Positions 10,414 to 20,445 of a stretch of 64,000 nt of DNA are shown here, one piece after another. This stretch comes from a bacterium (GTDB taxonomy: Bacteria > Bacillota > Bacilli > Lactobacillales > Streptococcaceae), in assembly GCA_905221325.1 (NCBI GenBank), contig CAJNCS010000006.1, forward strand, positions 130,447 through 194,446. Direction: 5' to 3'. Position 1 is the stretch's first letter; the number at the start of each line of letters is the position of its first letter. The notes under the pieces were generated by a model. It was not told where the DNA came from. It worked only from the letters and a program-made list of their open reading frames with translations, and ran no database searches. The position numbers and the translations under genes were made by a program.

Positions 10414-10469
10414 GCATTTTATATCGAGCTGTGATATAGTTTATATAACGAGGTGCGATATATCGAGCT
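10412..10469 (+). promoter_or_regulatory. Promoter and repeated operator of the PadR gene
   Basis: TTGCAT (10412-10417), 17 bp, then TATAGT (10435-10440) preceded by TGA. The decamer ATATCGAGCT occurs at 10421-10430 in the spacer and at 10460-10469, with a degenerate copy ATAACGAGGT at 10445-10454. These repeats bracket the start of transcription and are plausible binding sites for the adjacent PadR regulator. Confidence 0.65.
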
Positions 10470-10488
10470 AAATAGGAGGTGGGGTTAA

Positions 10489-10809
10489 ATGGAATTGACG
10501 GATAAGATTCGTCGGGTTTATCTTCCCATGACGGAAACGGGTTTTTATATCTTGTTTTGTCTGCAGAAGGAGAACCATGGATATGGTATTACACAAAAGG
10601 TCAAGGAGATGACAGATTCGCAAGTTTCGATTAGTCCTGGGACTATGTATGGGACCTTGTCAAAGATGGAAAAGGATGGCTTGATTTCCTTTGTTCGCGA
10701 AGAGGAAAAACGTAAAATCTATCAGATCACAGACTTGGGACGAAAAGTCTTAGATATTGAATTGAAGCGTATTGAACGGCTCTACAGAAACAGTCAAGAG
10801 GAATTATGA
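10489..10809 (+). CDS. PadR family transcriptional regulator
   Basis: A 106-residue winged-helix protein. The motif YGITQKVKEMTDSQVSISPGTMYGTLSKMEKDG (about residues 27-59) is typical of PadR recognition and wing helices, and a short C-terminal helix serves for dimerisation. Members repress nearby genes in response to small molecules or stress. The start is preceded by AGGAGGTGG. Its stop overlaps the next start (ATGA), so it is translated together with two DUF2812 proteins, a common pairing in Firmicutes. The upstream ATATCGAGCT repeats are its probable operator. Confidence 0.9.
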   Translation: MELTDKIRRVYLPMTETGFYILFCLQKENHGYGITQKVKEMTDSQVSISPGTMYGTLSKMEKDGLISFVREEEKRKIYQITDLGRKVLDIELKRIERLYRNSQEEL

Positions 10810-11384
10810 TGGAAAAGAAAAATGTTTATCGAATTGTTACAATAGCGGATTATGAGAGGGAGGCAGTTTTTCTAGGGGAAATGCATGCTAAGGGCTGGAA
10901 GCTTAGGAAAGTAAGCTATTCTATCTTATTGGTTGCGGTTAAGTATACCTTTGAAAAGTGTCAACCTGAGCAGGTGTCTTATCAGTTGGACTTTTATCCC
11001 ATGAAAAAATCAGAGAGAGCCTCCTATTTACAACTATTTAAAGACTGTGGATGGGAGCATATTATAGATTTTAATGGTTTTTCCTACTTTAGAAAGCTTC
11101 ATTCTGGAATTGAGTTGGATACTGAGTTTGAAATCTATAATGACGCTACTGGGAAGTTAGCCATGGTCAAACGGATTTTAATAATGCGGATGCTTCCTAT
11201 TTTGCTTCTCTTTTTAGCTCTACTACCGGTTTTCTCAAAGTTTCTCAGTGGAGGTAGTAATTTCAGTTGGGTAATGTTTTTGATTGTTATTATGGATTGT
11301 GTTTTATTGATAGTTTTTGCGATTCAGATTTCTTATATTTTTTGGAGCTTGTTTCAAAAATGGAAAGAATTATCTGAAAAATAA
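10806..11384 (+). CDS. DUF2812 domain membrane protein
   Basis: A 192-residue protein. The N-terminal soluble region of about 110 residues carries the DUF2812 pattern (EREAVFLGEMHAKGWKL and FEKCQPEQVSYQLDFYP). Two membrane helices follow, near residues 128-148 and 155-178. The biochemical role is unknown. DUF2812 genes are usually paired with a PadR regulator, as here, and may respond to envelope stress. The start ATG overlaps the PadR stop, with GAGGAATT as ribosome binding site. Confidence 0.8.
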   Translation: MMEKKNVYRIVTIADYEREAVFLGEMHAKGWKLRKVSYSILLVAVKYTFEKCQPEQVSYQLDFYPMKKSERASYLQLFKDCGWEHIIDFNGFSYFRKLHSGIELDTEFEIYNDATGKLAMVKRILIMRMLPILLLFLALLPVFSKFLSGGSNFSWVMFLIVIMDCVLLIVFAIQISYIFWSLFQKWKELSEK

Positions 11385-11418
11385 AACCATGTATGTTTTC
11401 TGATTTGGAGGTAAGGCA

Positions 11419-11931
11419 ATGAATAGCAAAGTACAATTTCGGATTTTCACCATTGTTGATTTGGACAAGGAGGAAGAATATTTGCATGAGATGCATTTGA
11501 AAGGTTGGAGATATAGAACTAGTCGTTTGGGCTTTTTCTATTTTGAGAAATGTCAACCGGACGATGTCATCTACTGTATCTATGATTCTAGATTTCTTAA
11601 AAAGTATAAGCATGAACTGCAAGATTTTAGAAATAGAGGTTGGGAATCAATAGAAAGAGGTTCTTGTTTAATTCTTCGTAAACCAGCTTCCGATATACTT
11701 TCAGATGATCAAATCTATATGAGTAATGACCTCAGGTGGGAAGTTATGCGGTCTAGACTTCGTTCCTGTACAGCTGCTTTCTTAGGTAGTTTTGTTGTTT
11801 GTATGAGTTTGTTTCGAGAAAACTTGTCTCAATCTTTCTTTGTTATTTTTGTTTTATATGTTTTCCTGATTTCTTATCTAATCTATGGTTTTTTCAGACT
11901 TAAAAGGAAATACCAAATTGATGAAAAGTAA
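11419..11931 (+). CDS. DUF2812 domain membrane protein, second copy
   Basis: A 170-residue paralogue of the preceding gene. The signature DKEEEYLHEMHLKGWRY and FEKCQPDDVIYCIYD is followed by two predicted membrane helices (about 112-132 and 136-158). It is read as the third gene of the PadR operon, 34 bp after the previous stop, with GGAGGTAAGGC before the start. The tandem copies have diverged widely, so they may form a hetero-oligomer or act on different partners. No function can be stated. Confidence 0.78.
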   Translation: MNSKVQFRIFTIVDLDKEEEYLHEMHLKGWRYRTSRLGFFYFEKCQPDDVIYCIYDSRFLKKYKHELQDFRNRGWESIERGSCLILRKPASDILSDDQIYMSNDLRWEVMRSRLRSCTAAFLGSFVVCMSLFRENLSQSFFVIFVLYVFLISYLIYGFFRLKRKYQIDEK

Positions 11932-11955
11932 GTTTCTAGGTCCTCAGACTGATTT

Positions 11956-11982
11956 TTAGCACTCTTGATAAAAGAGTGCTAA
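11956..11982 (+). promoter_or_regulatory. CIRCE operator 1 of the hrcA operon
   Basis: TTAGCACTC-N9-GAGTGCTAA is an exact CIRCE palindrome lying 18 bp upstream of the -35 box. Six T residues follow it, so it could also act as a weak terminator for the DUF2812 operon. Confidence 0.9.
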
Positions 11983-11999
11983 TTTTTTGAGTTTTTGTC

Positions 12000-12065
12000 T
12001 TGACATTCTCTTCTAAGGGTGTATAATAGAACCATGAGTTAGCACTTGGGTACATAGAGTGCTAA
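12000..12065 (+). promoter_or_regulatory. hrcA promoter with CIRCE operator 2
   Basis: TTGACA (12000-12005), 16 bp, TATAAT (12022-12027), then a CIRCE element at 12039-12065 (TTAGCACTT-N9-GAGTGCTAA, one mismatch in the palindrome). The operator overlaps the transcribed region, as expected for HrcA repression. Confidence 0.92.
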
Positions 12066-12091
12066 TCGATCAGACAGAGAGGAGTGATGAG

Positions 12092-13126
12092 ATGGTTACA
12101 GAGCGTCAGCAGGATATTTTAAATCTGATCATTGACATCTTTACCAAAACGCACGAACCTGTCGGATCCAAAGCCTTGCAAGAATCTATCAATTCTAGCA
12201 GTGCTACCATTCGTAATGATATGGCGGCTCTAGAAAAGCAAGGTTTGCTTGAAAAGGCTCATACTTCAAGTGGTCGGATGCCAAGTGTTGCTGGTTTTCA
12301 GTACTATGTGAAACACTCACTGGATTTTGACCGACTGGCTGAAAATGAGGTCTATGAGATTGTCAAAGCCTTTGATCAGGAATTCTTCAAACTGGAAGAT
12401 ATTCTACAAGAGGCTGCTAATGTCTTGACAGACTTAAGTGGTTGCACAGTTGTAGCGCTAGATGTTGAGCCGAGCAGGCAACGGTTGACAGCCTTTGATA
12501 TCGTTGTTTTGGGACAACATACTGCTCTTGCAGTTTTTACGCTTGATGAGTCTCGAACGGTTACCAGTCAGTTTTTGATTCCAAGGAACTTCTTGCAGGA
12601 GGATTTGCTGAAACTGAAGGCAATCATTCAGGAACGTTTCCTCGGCCACACCGTTCTAGATATTCACTACAAGATTCGGACAGAGATTCCGCAGATTATC
12701 CAGCGCTACTTCACAACGACGGACAATGTCATCGATCTCTTTGAACACATCTTTAAGGAAATGTTCAACGAAAACATTGTGGTGGCGGGCAAGGTCAATC
12801 TCTTGAATTTTGCCAATCTAGCAGCCTATCAGTTCTTTGACCAACCACAGAAAGTGGCTCTGGAGATTCGTGAGGGTCTGCATGAAGATCAGATGCAAAA
12901 TGTCCGTGTTGCAGATAGTCAAGAGTCTTGTCTGGCAGACCTAGCAGTGATTAGCAGTAAATTCCTCATCCCTTATCGAGGATTTGGAATTCTGGCGATT
13001 ATCGGTCCGGTCAATCTGGATTACCAGCAATTGGTCAATCAACTCAATGTTGTCAATCGAGTCCTAACTATGAAACTCACAGATTTCTATCGCTATTTGA
13101 GTAGTAATCATTATGAGGTGAGTTGA
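12092..13126 (+). CDS. hrcA: Heat-inducible transcription repressor HrcA
   Basis: A 344-residue repressor of class I heat-shock genes. The N-terminal winged helix ([35 protein letters not shown]) binds CIRCE, and a GAF-like middle domain and C-terminal dimerisation region follow. The open frame extends 11 codons further upstream, but the ATG at 12092 has GAGAGGAG eight bases away and matches the family N-terminus. The upstream start would also lie inside the CIRCE element. It is the first gene of hrcA-grpE-dnaK and controls this operon and groESL at 58 kb, where the same operator occurs. Confidence 0.96.
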   Translation: MVTERQQDILNLIIDIFTKTHEPVGSKALQESINSSSATIRNDMAALEKQGLLEKAHTSSGRMPSVAGFQYYVKHSLDFDRLAENEVYEIVKAFDQEFFKLEDILQEAANVLTDLSGCTVVALDVEPSRQRLTAFDIVVLGQHTALAVFTLDESRTVTSQFLIPRNFLQEDLLKLKAIIQERFLGHTVLDIHYKIRTEIPQIIQRYFTTTDNVIDLFEHIFKEMFNENIVVAGKVNLLNFANLAAYQFFDQPQKVALEIREGLHEDQMQNVRVADSQESCLADLAVISSKFLIPYRGFGILAIIGPVNLDYQQLVNQLNVVNRVLTMKLTDFYRYLSSNHYEVS

Positions 13127-13164
13127 ACATGAAATTACATAAATTCCTAAAAAGGAGGCGAAAA

Positions 13165-13680
13165 ATGTCTGAGGAAATAAAAAACGAAGAAGTAAAAGAA
13201 GAGGAAGTTGTTGAAACAACTGAAGAAACAACTCCTGAAAAGTCAGAGCTAGACTTGGCAAATGAACGTGCGGACGAGTTTGAAAATAAATACCTTCGTG
13301 CTCATGCAGAAATGCAAAATATCCAACGCCGTGCCAATGAAGAGCGTCAAAACTTGCAACGTTATCGTAGCCAGGATTTGGCAAAAGCAATCTTACCATC
13401 GCTCGACAATCTAGAGCGTGCGCTTGCCGTTGAAGGATTGACAGATGATGTGAAGAAGGGCTTGGAGATGGTGCAAGAAAGCTTGGTTCATGCTTTGAAA
13501 GAAGAAGGAATCGAAGAAATTGCAGCTGACGGTGGATTTGACCATAACTATCATATGGCCATCCAAACTCTCCCAGCAGACGATGAACATCCAGCAGATA
13601 CCATCGCCCAAGTCTTCCAAAAAGGCTATAAACTCCATGACCGCATCCTACGCCCAGCAATGGTCGTTGTCTACAACTAG
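13165..13680 (+). CDS. grpE: Nucleotide exchange factor GrpE
   Basis: A 171-residue DnaK co-chaperone. The N-terminal acidic stretch (residues 1-35) is followed by a long coiled coil with [21 protein letters not shown], then the four-helix region and the C-terminal beta domain ending [10 protein letters not shown]. The frame is open from 13123, overlapping the hrcA end, but AAAAGGAGG directly precedes the ATG at 13165 and the family begins there. It drives ADP release from DnaK. It is followed by a 251 bp gap holding a structured element. Confidence 0.95.
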   Translation: MSEEIKNEEVKEEEVVETTEETTPEKSELDLANERADEFENKYLRAHAEMQNIQRRANEERQNLQRYRSQDLAKAILPSLDNLERALAVEGLTDDVKKGLEMVQESLVHALKEEGIEEIAADGGFDHNYHMAIQTLPADDEHPADTIAQVFQKGYKLHDRILRPAMVVVYN

Positions 13681-13761
13681 GCTAGAGAACTTAAAAACTT
13701 GTCCGAAACGACAATAAACTATGAAGAAAGAGTAAGAGGCAAGCCGGAGGCTTGCAAGGAA

Positions 13762-13896
13762 GATATTTCCCACCGTGGTGAAAGTTTCAGTAGCTTTTGC
13801 TACTGAAACAGGGGATTTTTGAGACAATAGGCTCAAAAATAAGTGATGAAATCCCGAAGGGAGTTGCTCACGTCCCCACCACTTAAGGGAAATATC
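13762..13896 (-). ncRNA. Structured repeat element, copy A (grpE-dnaK gap)
   Basis: This element is closed by GATATTTCCC (13762-13771) pairing with GGGAAATATC (13887-13896), and by GTGGTG (13775-13780) pairing with CACCAC (13877-13882). Inside are three hairpins: GTTTCAGTAGC/GCTACTGAAAC, ATTTTTGAG/CTCAAAAAT and TCCC-GAA-GGGA. The reverse complement aligns along its whole length with 43702-43835 downstream of infB. There the stems have different sequences but still pair. Wobble pairs in that copy favour the minus strand here as the RNA strand. A separate hairpin, GCAAGCC/GGCTTGC, lies at 13739-13755. I do not recognise the family; it does not look like BOX. Confidence 0.6.
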
Positions 13897-13916
13897 AAAA
13901 ATAGAAAATTAACTAA

Positions 13917-15755
<1,839 letters not shown>

Positions 15756-15767
15756 GGGGCTAGTGTT

Positions 15768-16121
15768 ATGAGTGTTAATAAAAATAATCTTTCTGACATT
15801 GCAGATTATCATGAAAAGATAAAGTTTTTTGAAGAATTATTTAATTTGGATTATAATCCAACAGAAATGATGGTAACTGTGGAAAGAAATGGGAATGTCA
15901 TTTATAAAGAATTTACAGAAGTAGCTGTTGGTAAGAGTAAATATGACTACACTTCTGTGTTTAAAGATATTATGATTTACTTTTCAGATCATATATGTCA
16001 GGAATTACACCTATATAAAACACAAGACCCACACTATAATAAATTTGAATTTGATTTAGCTAAAAAGTCTTTGAAGATTACTACTAGAGATAATACAACC
16101 ATTTTTATTTCAAATGAATAA
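15768..16121 (+). CDS. Hypothetical protein between dnaK and dnaJ
   Basis: A 117-residue acidic, soluble protein with no signal peptide or membrane helix. Predicted mixed alpha/beta structure includes MMVTVERNGNVIYKEF and LKITTRDNTTIFISNE strands. I do not recognise a family. It starts 12 bp after the dnaK stop and is followed by a terminator, so it may be a read-through member of the dnaK operon. Its base composition is clearly more AT-rich than dnaK, suggesting later acquisition. Confidence 0.6.
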   Translation: MSVNKNNLSDIADYHEKIKFFEELFNLDYNPTEMMVTVERNGNVIYKEFTEVAVGKSKYDYTSVFKDIMIYFSDHICQELHLYKTQDPHYNKFEFDLAKKSLKITTRDNTTIFISNE

Positions 16122-16129
16122 TCGAAATC

Positions 16130-16157
16130 CAGAGGTTGCAACCCAGCCTCTGTTTTT
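16130..16157 (+). terminator. Terminator after the dnaK operon part
   Basis: CAGAGG (16130-16135), extended by wobble pairs, matches CCTCTG (16147-16152), followed by five T. Confidence 0.75.
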
Positions 16158-16180
16158 CGGTAAAATAGAGGATGTTGCGT

Positions 16181-16813
16181 ATGAAAAAAGTACTTTGTAT
16201 CATTTATCCTAATTTTTCTCTTTATGAGATAACCGCTTTAACAAGTACTTTAGCTCTGTCTTTTGATATCACGATTGATTATGTCGCTTCAGATTATTCG
16301 ATAGTTATATCTGAGGATGGCTTACCTTGTCAACCTACAAAAACATTGGATCAAATCTGTATAGAAGAGTATTCTTGTATCATTTTACCAGGAATGGTAA
16401 ATATAGGGCCTGCTCTACAGGATGAGAAATTGATCTCGTTTTTGAGAAGTCTCGATGAGCAAGATATCCTAATTGCAGCCGTTTCTTCAGCGCCACTTTT
16501 ATTGGCGAAAGCAGGTTTGTTGAACGACACGAAATTTACAGGTGGAATTTGGCAAAACTTCTTTGACTATTTTGAATTTCTTCCACGTGAAAATTTCCAA
16601 CCGAAAGTTCTTGTGCAAGATAAACAAATCATTACGGCTATCGGTTTTGCACATCAAGAGTTTGCAAGAAAAGTGATTCTAGGTTTAGGATTGGCAGAGA
16701 ATACGGACAACTATTTTAAAGAACAGAACGAGCATGCTGAAGAGGATTTGATATTTACTCTATCAGATGAAGAGTTTGATCAAGTGAAGCAGAGTATAGA
16801 AAATAGCCTCTAA
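16181..16813 (+). CDS. DJ-1/PfpI family protein
   Basis: A 210-residue protein of the class I glutamine amidotransferase-like superfamily: KKVLCIIYPNFSLYEITAL at the N-terminus, CIILPGMVNIGPAL in the middle, then AAVSSAPLLLAKAGLLND where the nucleophile elbow normally reads A-x-C-x-G/A. Here Ser stands where the DJ-1/PfpI cysteine is expected, so catalytic activity is doubtful. The ATG at 16181 is favoured over the in-frame ATG at 16172 because GAGG lies nine bases before it. The substrate is unknown. It is inserted between dnaK and dnaJ, behind a terminator. Confidence 0.75.
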   Translation: MKKVLCIIYPNFSLYEITALTSTLALSFDITIDYVASDYSIVISEDGLPCQPTKTLDQICIEEYSCIILPGMVNIGPALQDEKLISFLRSLDEQDILIAAVSSAPLLLAKAGLLNDTKFTGGIWQNFFDYFEFLPRENFQPKVLVQDKQIITAIGFAHQEFARKVILGLGLAENTDNYFKEQNEHAEEDLIFTLSDEEFDQVKQSIENSL

Positions 16814-16917
16814 AGATTTACATGAAAATTATAGAAAGGAACAAGGGTGTTCGAGAAATTGAACTCGAGCTCTGAGCTTTCTTACTAAATATAAAAGAAA
16901 GGAATTGAACCCGACCT

Positions 16918-16992
16918 AAATTCTCGGAAAAAAGATAAATCTGCCTAGGAGCATCGCTCCAGCGTCAGATTTCCTATTTTTCAGTCGAATTT
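16918..16992 (+). ncRNA. Long segmented hairpin in the dnaJ leader
   Basis: Nested arms pair in order: AAATTC/GAATTT (16918-16923 with 16987-16992), GAAAAA/TTTTTC (16927-16932 with 16977-16982), AAATCTG/CAGATTT (16937-16943 with 16966-16972) and GGAGC/GCTCC (16948-16952 with 16956-16960). Short internal loops separate them. It ends 19 bases before the dnaJ ATG. It may control dnaJ translation or be a mobile repeat; the family is unknown. Confidence 0.5.
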
Positions 16993-17011
16993 TACGGTCT
17001 TGGTATCTTGT

Positions 17012-18148
17012 ATGAACAATACTGAATTTTATGATCGTCTGGGGGTGTCAAAAAACGCTTCGGCAGACGAGATCAAAAAGGCTTATCGTAAGCTTTCTAA
17101 AAAATATCACCCAGATATCAACAAGGAGCCTGGTGCTGAGGAAAAGTACAAGGAAGTTCAAGAAGCCTATGAGACTTTGAGTGACGACCAAAAACGTGCG
17201 GCCTACGACCAATATGGTGCTGCAGGTGCCAACGGTGGCTTTGGTGGTGCCGGTGGTTTTGGCGGTTTTGACGGAGCAGGTGGCTTCGGTGGTTTTGAAG
17301 ATATCTTCTCAAGTTTTTTCGGCGGAGGCGGAGCTTCACGCAATCCTAACGCTCCTCGTCAAGGGGATGACCTCCAGTACCGTGTGAACTTAACCTTTGA
17401 AGAAGCTATTTTCGGAACTGAAAAAGAAGTTAAATACAACCGTGAAGCCAGCTGTCGTACATGTAACGGATCTGGTGCTAAGCCAGGGACAAGTCCAGTC
17501 ACTTGTGGACGCTGTCATGGCGCTGGTGTCATTAACGTCGATACGCAGACTCCACTTGGTATGATGCGCCGCCAAGTAACCTGTGATGTCTGTCATGGTC
17601 GCGGAAAGGAAATCAAAGATCCATGTACAACTTGTCACGGAACAGGCCATGAAAAACAAGCTCATAGCGTACATGTGAAAATCCCTGCCGGAGTAGAAAC
17701 AGGTCAACAAATCCGCCTAGCGGGTCAAGGTGAAGCAGGCTTTAATGGTGGTCCTTATGGTGACTTGTACGTGGTGGTTTCAGTTGAAGCTAGTGATAAG
17801 TTTGAACGCGAAGGAACAACCATTTTCTACAAGCTGAACCTTAATATTGTCCAAGCAGCTCTAGGAGATACTGTGGAAATTCCAACAGTGCATGGAGATG
17901 TTGAATTGGTTATCCCAGAAGGAACTCAGACTGGCAAGAAATTCCGTCTACGTGGTAAGGGCGCACCGAGCCTTCGTGGCGGTGCCGTTGGTGATCAATA
18001 TGTTACAGTTAATGTCGTGACTCCGACAGGTTTGAACGACCGTCAAAAAGCAGCCTTGAAGGAATTTGCAGCTGCAGGTGACTTGAAAGTCAATCCAAAG
18101 AAAAAAGGCTTCTTTGACCACATAAAAGATGCCTTTGAAGGAGAATAA
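17012..18148 (+). CDS. dnaJ: Chaperone protein DnaJ
   Basis: A 378-residue type I J-protein that delivers unfolded proteins to DnaK and stimulates its ATPase. The J-domain (residues 1-70) contains the HPD tripeptide (YHPDINK). A Gly/Phe-rich linker (75-115) follows, then four CxxCxGxG-type zinc-binding repeats (about 145-210) and the C-terminal substrate-binding domains. The frame is open to a TTG at 17000, but the family starts [11 protein letters not shown]. The region upstream of the ATG has no clear Shine-Dalgarno sequence (GTCTTGG at most) and follows a long hairpin, which may matter for translation. Confidence 0.97.
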   Translation: MNNTEFYDRLGVSKNASADEIKKAYRKLSKKYHPDINKEPGAEEKYKEVQEAYETLSDDQKRAAYDQYGAAGANGGFGGAGGFGGFDGAGGFGGFEDIFSSFFGGGGASRNPNAPRQGDDLQYRVNLTFEEAIFGTEKEVKYNREASCRTCNGSGAKPGTSPVTCGRCHGAGVINVDTQTPLGMMRRQVTCDVCHGRGKEIKDPCTTCHGTGHEKQAHSVHVKIPAGVETGQQIRLAGQGEAGFNGGPYGDLYVVVSVEASDKFEREGTTIFYKLNLNIVQAALGDTVEIPTVHGDVELVIPEGTQTGKKFRLRGKGAPSLRGGAVGDQYVTVNVVTPTGLNDRQKAALKEFAAAGDLKVNPKKKGFFDHIKDAFEGE

Positions 18149-18151
18149 AGT

Positions 18152-18176
18152 AAAAAGAGCCGATTGGCTCTTTTTT
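18152..18176 (+). terminator. Terminator of dnaJ
   Basis: AAAAAGAGCC (18152-18161) pairs with GGCTCTTTTTT (18166-18176) around a four-base loop. Confidence 0.9.
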
Positions 18177-18227
18177 GTGTAATCTTTGGAAATTTAGCAC
18201 CGAGAAAATCATTCTTTAGCTGGTTGG

Positions 18228-18881
18228 CTATTTAGCTCTTTGAGTGAGCAAGCCAACCGCATCCATCTCCTGAATGAGTTGCTTGATTTCTGCTTCTTTG
18301 CCAGGCTTAACGGTGATGGTATCAATGTGGTTGATTGCCGAGTTATCCTGAATATCCACTAAGGTCAAAGCTTTTTCATAGAATGCAATTCCCTTTTTTA
18401 GACTTTCCTGATCATTCCAAAAGAGAATTGAGTAATTGGGATTAAATTTCTTTCCGATTTTTTGGAGATACTTCTCGCTTTCTTTCTCTAAAAACTGCAA
18501 TAAACCATGATTGAACAAGTTATCCCCTACTTTATAGTAGGAAATCTCTCCTGTCTGGAGGACACAGACTTCGAGTTGATTTTTGGTGAGTTTTGGACTT
18601 TCTTTTAGGACGGTGCGACTATTGATAACCTCATCTGAGAAAGTAACATAAAAATTTAAGCCTCCACCCTCGAATTGATACCTCCCATTTGATTCTACTC
18701 TCTCAGGAGGGAGGTCAAGGGAGATAAAGATTTGTTTTAAGGTTTCATTCCCTTTTTGGATGTCACTCGGTGAGGCCTTGAAAAGATTCATCAGTAGTAG
18801 AAATGCCAAGGCTGCAAGCAGGCAGAGGCAACCACAAGGGATCGCGATGACCTTCGCTAGAACTTTTAAAGACTGTTTCAT
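18228..18881 (-). CDS. Hypothetical membrane-anchored protein
   Basis: A 217-residue protein with a single N-terminal membrane segment (VIAIPCGCLCLLAALAFLL) and a hydrophilic remainder on the outer side. The open frame begins at 18920, but AAAGGAGG lies eight bases before the ATG at 18881 (MKQSLKVLAK). The Cys residues in the membrane segment do not form a clear lipobox. No enzyme motif is visible, and I do not recognise a family. It is the last gene of a minus-strand group with the two genes that follow on this map. Confidence 0.6.
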   Translation of the reverse strand: MKQSLKVLAKVIAIPCGCLCLLAALAFLLLMNLFKASPSDIQKGNETLKQIFISLDLPPERVESNGRYQFEGGGLNFYVTFSDEVINSRTVLKESPKLTKNQLEVCVLQTGEISYYKVGDNLFNHGLLQFLEKESEKYLQKIGKKFNPNYSILFWNDQESLKKGIAFYEKALTLVDIQDNSAINHIDTITVKPGKEAEIKQLIQEMDAVGLLTQRAK

Positions 18882-18950
18882 TTTCATCCCCTCCTTTTTC
18901 TGCTCAAACCTAGTATCCAAAAAAGAGTCTAAGGAAAGTTGAATGCTCTC

Positions 18951-19229
18951 TTATCCTTGATTTTCTTCTTGGAGGACCGCCATTCTGGTTTGGAAATCTT
19001 TTTCCAAGACTTTGAATTTATAGGTCAAATCTTTTTGGTATTCCTTGATAAGGGCTTTTTGTTGGTCGATGATTTGTAGGCTGTTTTGGATGATATCCAA
19101 ATCATCCTTGATAGCTTGGACGCGGTCAGTTGTATCTAGCACTTCATCCTGAATGGCTTGGCGATTTTTCACGACAAAATAACTTCCAGCTGCAGCTCCT
19201 GCGAAGAGCAGTAGATTTGATAGCTTCAT
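18951..19229 (-). CDS. Small membrane-anchored coiled-coil protein
   Basis: A 92-residue protein: a membrane segment at residues 4-20 (NLLLFAGAAAGSYFVV), then a heptad-rich coiled coil for most of the chain (DTTDRVQAIKDDLDIIQNSLQII...). The shape resembles YtxH-like small envelope proteins, but the match is only one of layout. It is nine bases downstream of the HIT gene stop and read in the same direction, so the two are probably co-transcribed. Function unknown. Confidence 0.7.
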   Translation of the reverse strand: MKLSNLLLFAGAAAGSYFVVKNRQAIQDEVLDTTDRVQAIKDDLDIIQNSLQIIDQQKALIKEYQKDLTYKFKVLEKDFQTRMAVLQEENQG

Positions 19230-19238
19230 GGTATCTCC

Positions 19239-19649
19239 TTAAGCGTTTTTAATGGTTTCAGCGACTTGGGCAAGTTTGTCAAAGTCAGGTTCGTGGGCGA
19301 TAAAGTCAATCTTGAGGTCATCTTCTGCACTGTAGCGCGGTACGAGGTGCACGTGAGTATGAAAGACCGTTTGACCAGCGACTTCCTCACAGTTGGCGAT
19401 GATATTCATACCAGCAGCTTTGGTGGCTTTCATAACTTTTTGAGCCACTGTTGGCACTTGGGCAAAGAGTTGGCTGGCACTAGTAGCGTCCATTTCTAAA
19501 AGATTGCGATAGTGTTCTTTTGGTACGACTAACGTGTGTCCAGGCGTTACTTGAGAGATATCAAGAAAGGCAAGAACCTGCTCATCTTCGTATACCTTTG
19601 AAGCAGGAATCTCCCCTGCGATAATCTTACAAAAAATGCAATCTGACAT
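19239..19649 (-). CDS. HIT family nucleotide-binding protein
   Basis: A 136-residue histidine-triad protein of the HINT/Hit type, expected to hydrolyse nucleotide phosphoramidates or AMP-linked substrates. It shows CIFCKIIAGEIP at the N-terminus and the catalytic triad HTHVHLVPR near residue 98. The open frame reaches a GTG at 19658, but the ATG at 19649 has AGAGGTGG in front and matches the family start. It is divergently transcribed from the EcsAB-like transporter 67 bp away. In Firmicutes hit and ecsA are commonly neighbours in this arrangement. Confidence 0.93.
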   Translation of the reverse strand: MSDCIFCKIIAGEIPASKVYEDEQVLAFLDISQVTPGHTLVVPKEHYRNLLEMDATSASQLFAQVPTVAQKVMKATKAAGMNIIANCEEVAGQTVFHTHVHLVPRYSAEDDLKIDFIAHEPDFDKLAQVAETIKNA

Positions 19650-19716
19650 AAAATCCACCTCTACTGTATTGAATTTTGATATAATATAGCTACATTATAC
19701 CAGATTCGGAGAAAAT

Positions 19717-20445
19717 ATGTTAGAAATTAAAAACTTGACAGGTGGCTATGTTCACGTCCCTGTTTTGAAAGATGTGTCCTTTACAGTTGAAAGTGGGAAG
19801 TTAGTCGGTTTGATTGGTCTCAACGGTGCTGGGAAATCAACGACAATCAATGAGATTATTGGTCTGTTGACACCTTACAGTGGGGAAATCAAGATTAACG
19901 GTCTCACCTTGCGAGAAGATGCGACCAATTACCGCAAGCAGATTGGCTACATCCCAGAAACGCCTAGCCTGTATGAGGAATTGACTCTCAGAGAACATAT
20001 CGAGACGGTTGCTATGGCTTATGGTATCGATCAGAAAGTGGCTTTTGAGCGTGTAGAACCTTTGTTAAAAATGTTTCGTCTGGATCAAAAATTAGACTGG
20101 TTTCCTGTCCATTTCTCCAAAGGAATGAAGCAGAAGGTTATGATTATCTGTGCTTTTGTGGTAGATCCAAGTCTTTTCATCGTAGATGAGCCTTTCCTTG
20201 GTCTTGATCCCTTGGCGATTGCCGACTTGATTCAGCTTTTAGAAGTGGAAAAGCAAAAAGGCAAGTCCATCCTCATGAGTACCCATGTGCTGGACTCTGC
20301 AGAAAAGATGTGTGACGCCTTTGTTATCCTTCACAAGGGAGAGGTGCGGGCTCAGGGCAACCTCCAGCAACTGCGCGAGGCCTTTGATATGCCCGAAGCT
20401 AGCTTGAACGACATTTACTTGGCTCTGACCAAAGAGGAGGAGTGA
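19717..20445 (+). CDS. ecsA: ABC transporter ATP-binding protein, EcsA type
   Basis: A 242-residue ATPase. Walker A is GLNGAGKST (about residues 34-42), the signature region is VHFSKGMKQKVMI (variant of LSGGQ), and Walker B is LFIVDEPFLGLDP, followed by the H-loop STHVLDSAEKMCD. The following gene encodes its membrane partner, with the stop and start overlapping. In Bacillus EcsAB affects secretion and intramembrane proteolysis by RasP; in pneumococcus the role is less clear. An extended -10 (TGATATAAT, ending 19686) lies 30 bp upstream. Confidence 0.9.
   Translation: MLEIKNLTGGYVHVPVLKDVSFTVESGKLVGLIGLNGAGKSTTINEIIGLLTPYSGEIKINGLTLREDATNYRKQIGYIPETPSLYEELTLREHIETVAMAYGIDQKVAFERVEPLLKMFRLDQKLDWFPVHFSKGMKQKVMIICAFVVDPSLFIVDEPFLGLDPLAIADLIQLLEVEKQKGKSILMSTHVLDSAEKMCDAFVILHKGEVRAQGNLQQLREAFDMPEASLNDIYLALTKEEE

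Noticed and set aside
11956..11982. The TTAGCACTC palindrome read only as a terminator
   Set aside because: It equals the CIRCE consensus exactly, arms and spacer. A terminator role can only be additional.
13064..13660. Long minus-strand open frame (198 codons) across grpE
   Set aside because: It is a shadow of the grpE and hrcA coding strand. It has no ribosome binding site, is rich in improbable His/Leu runs, and no family is recognisable.
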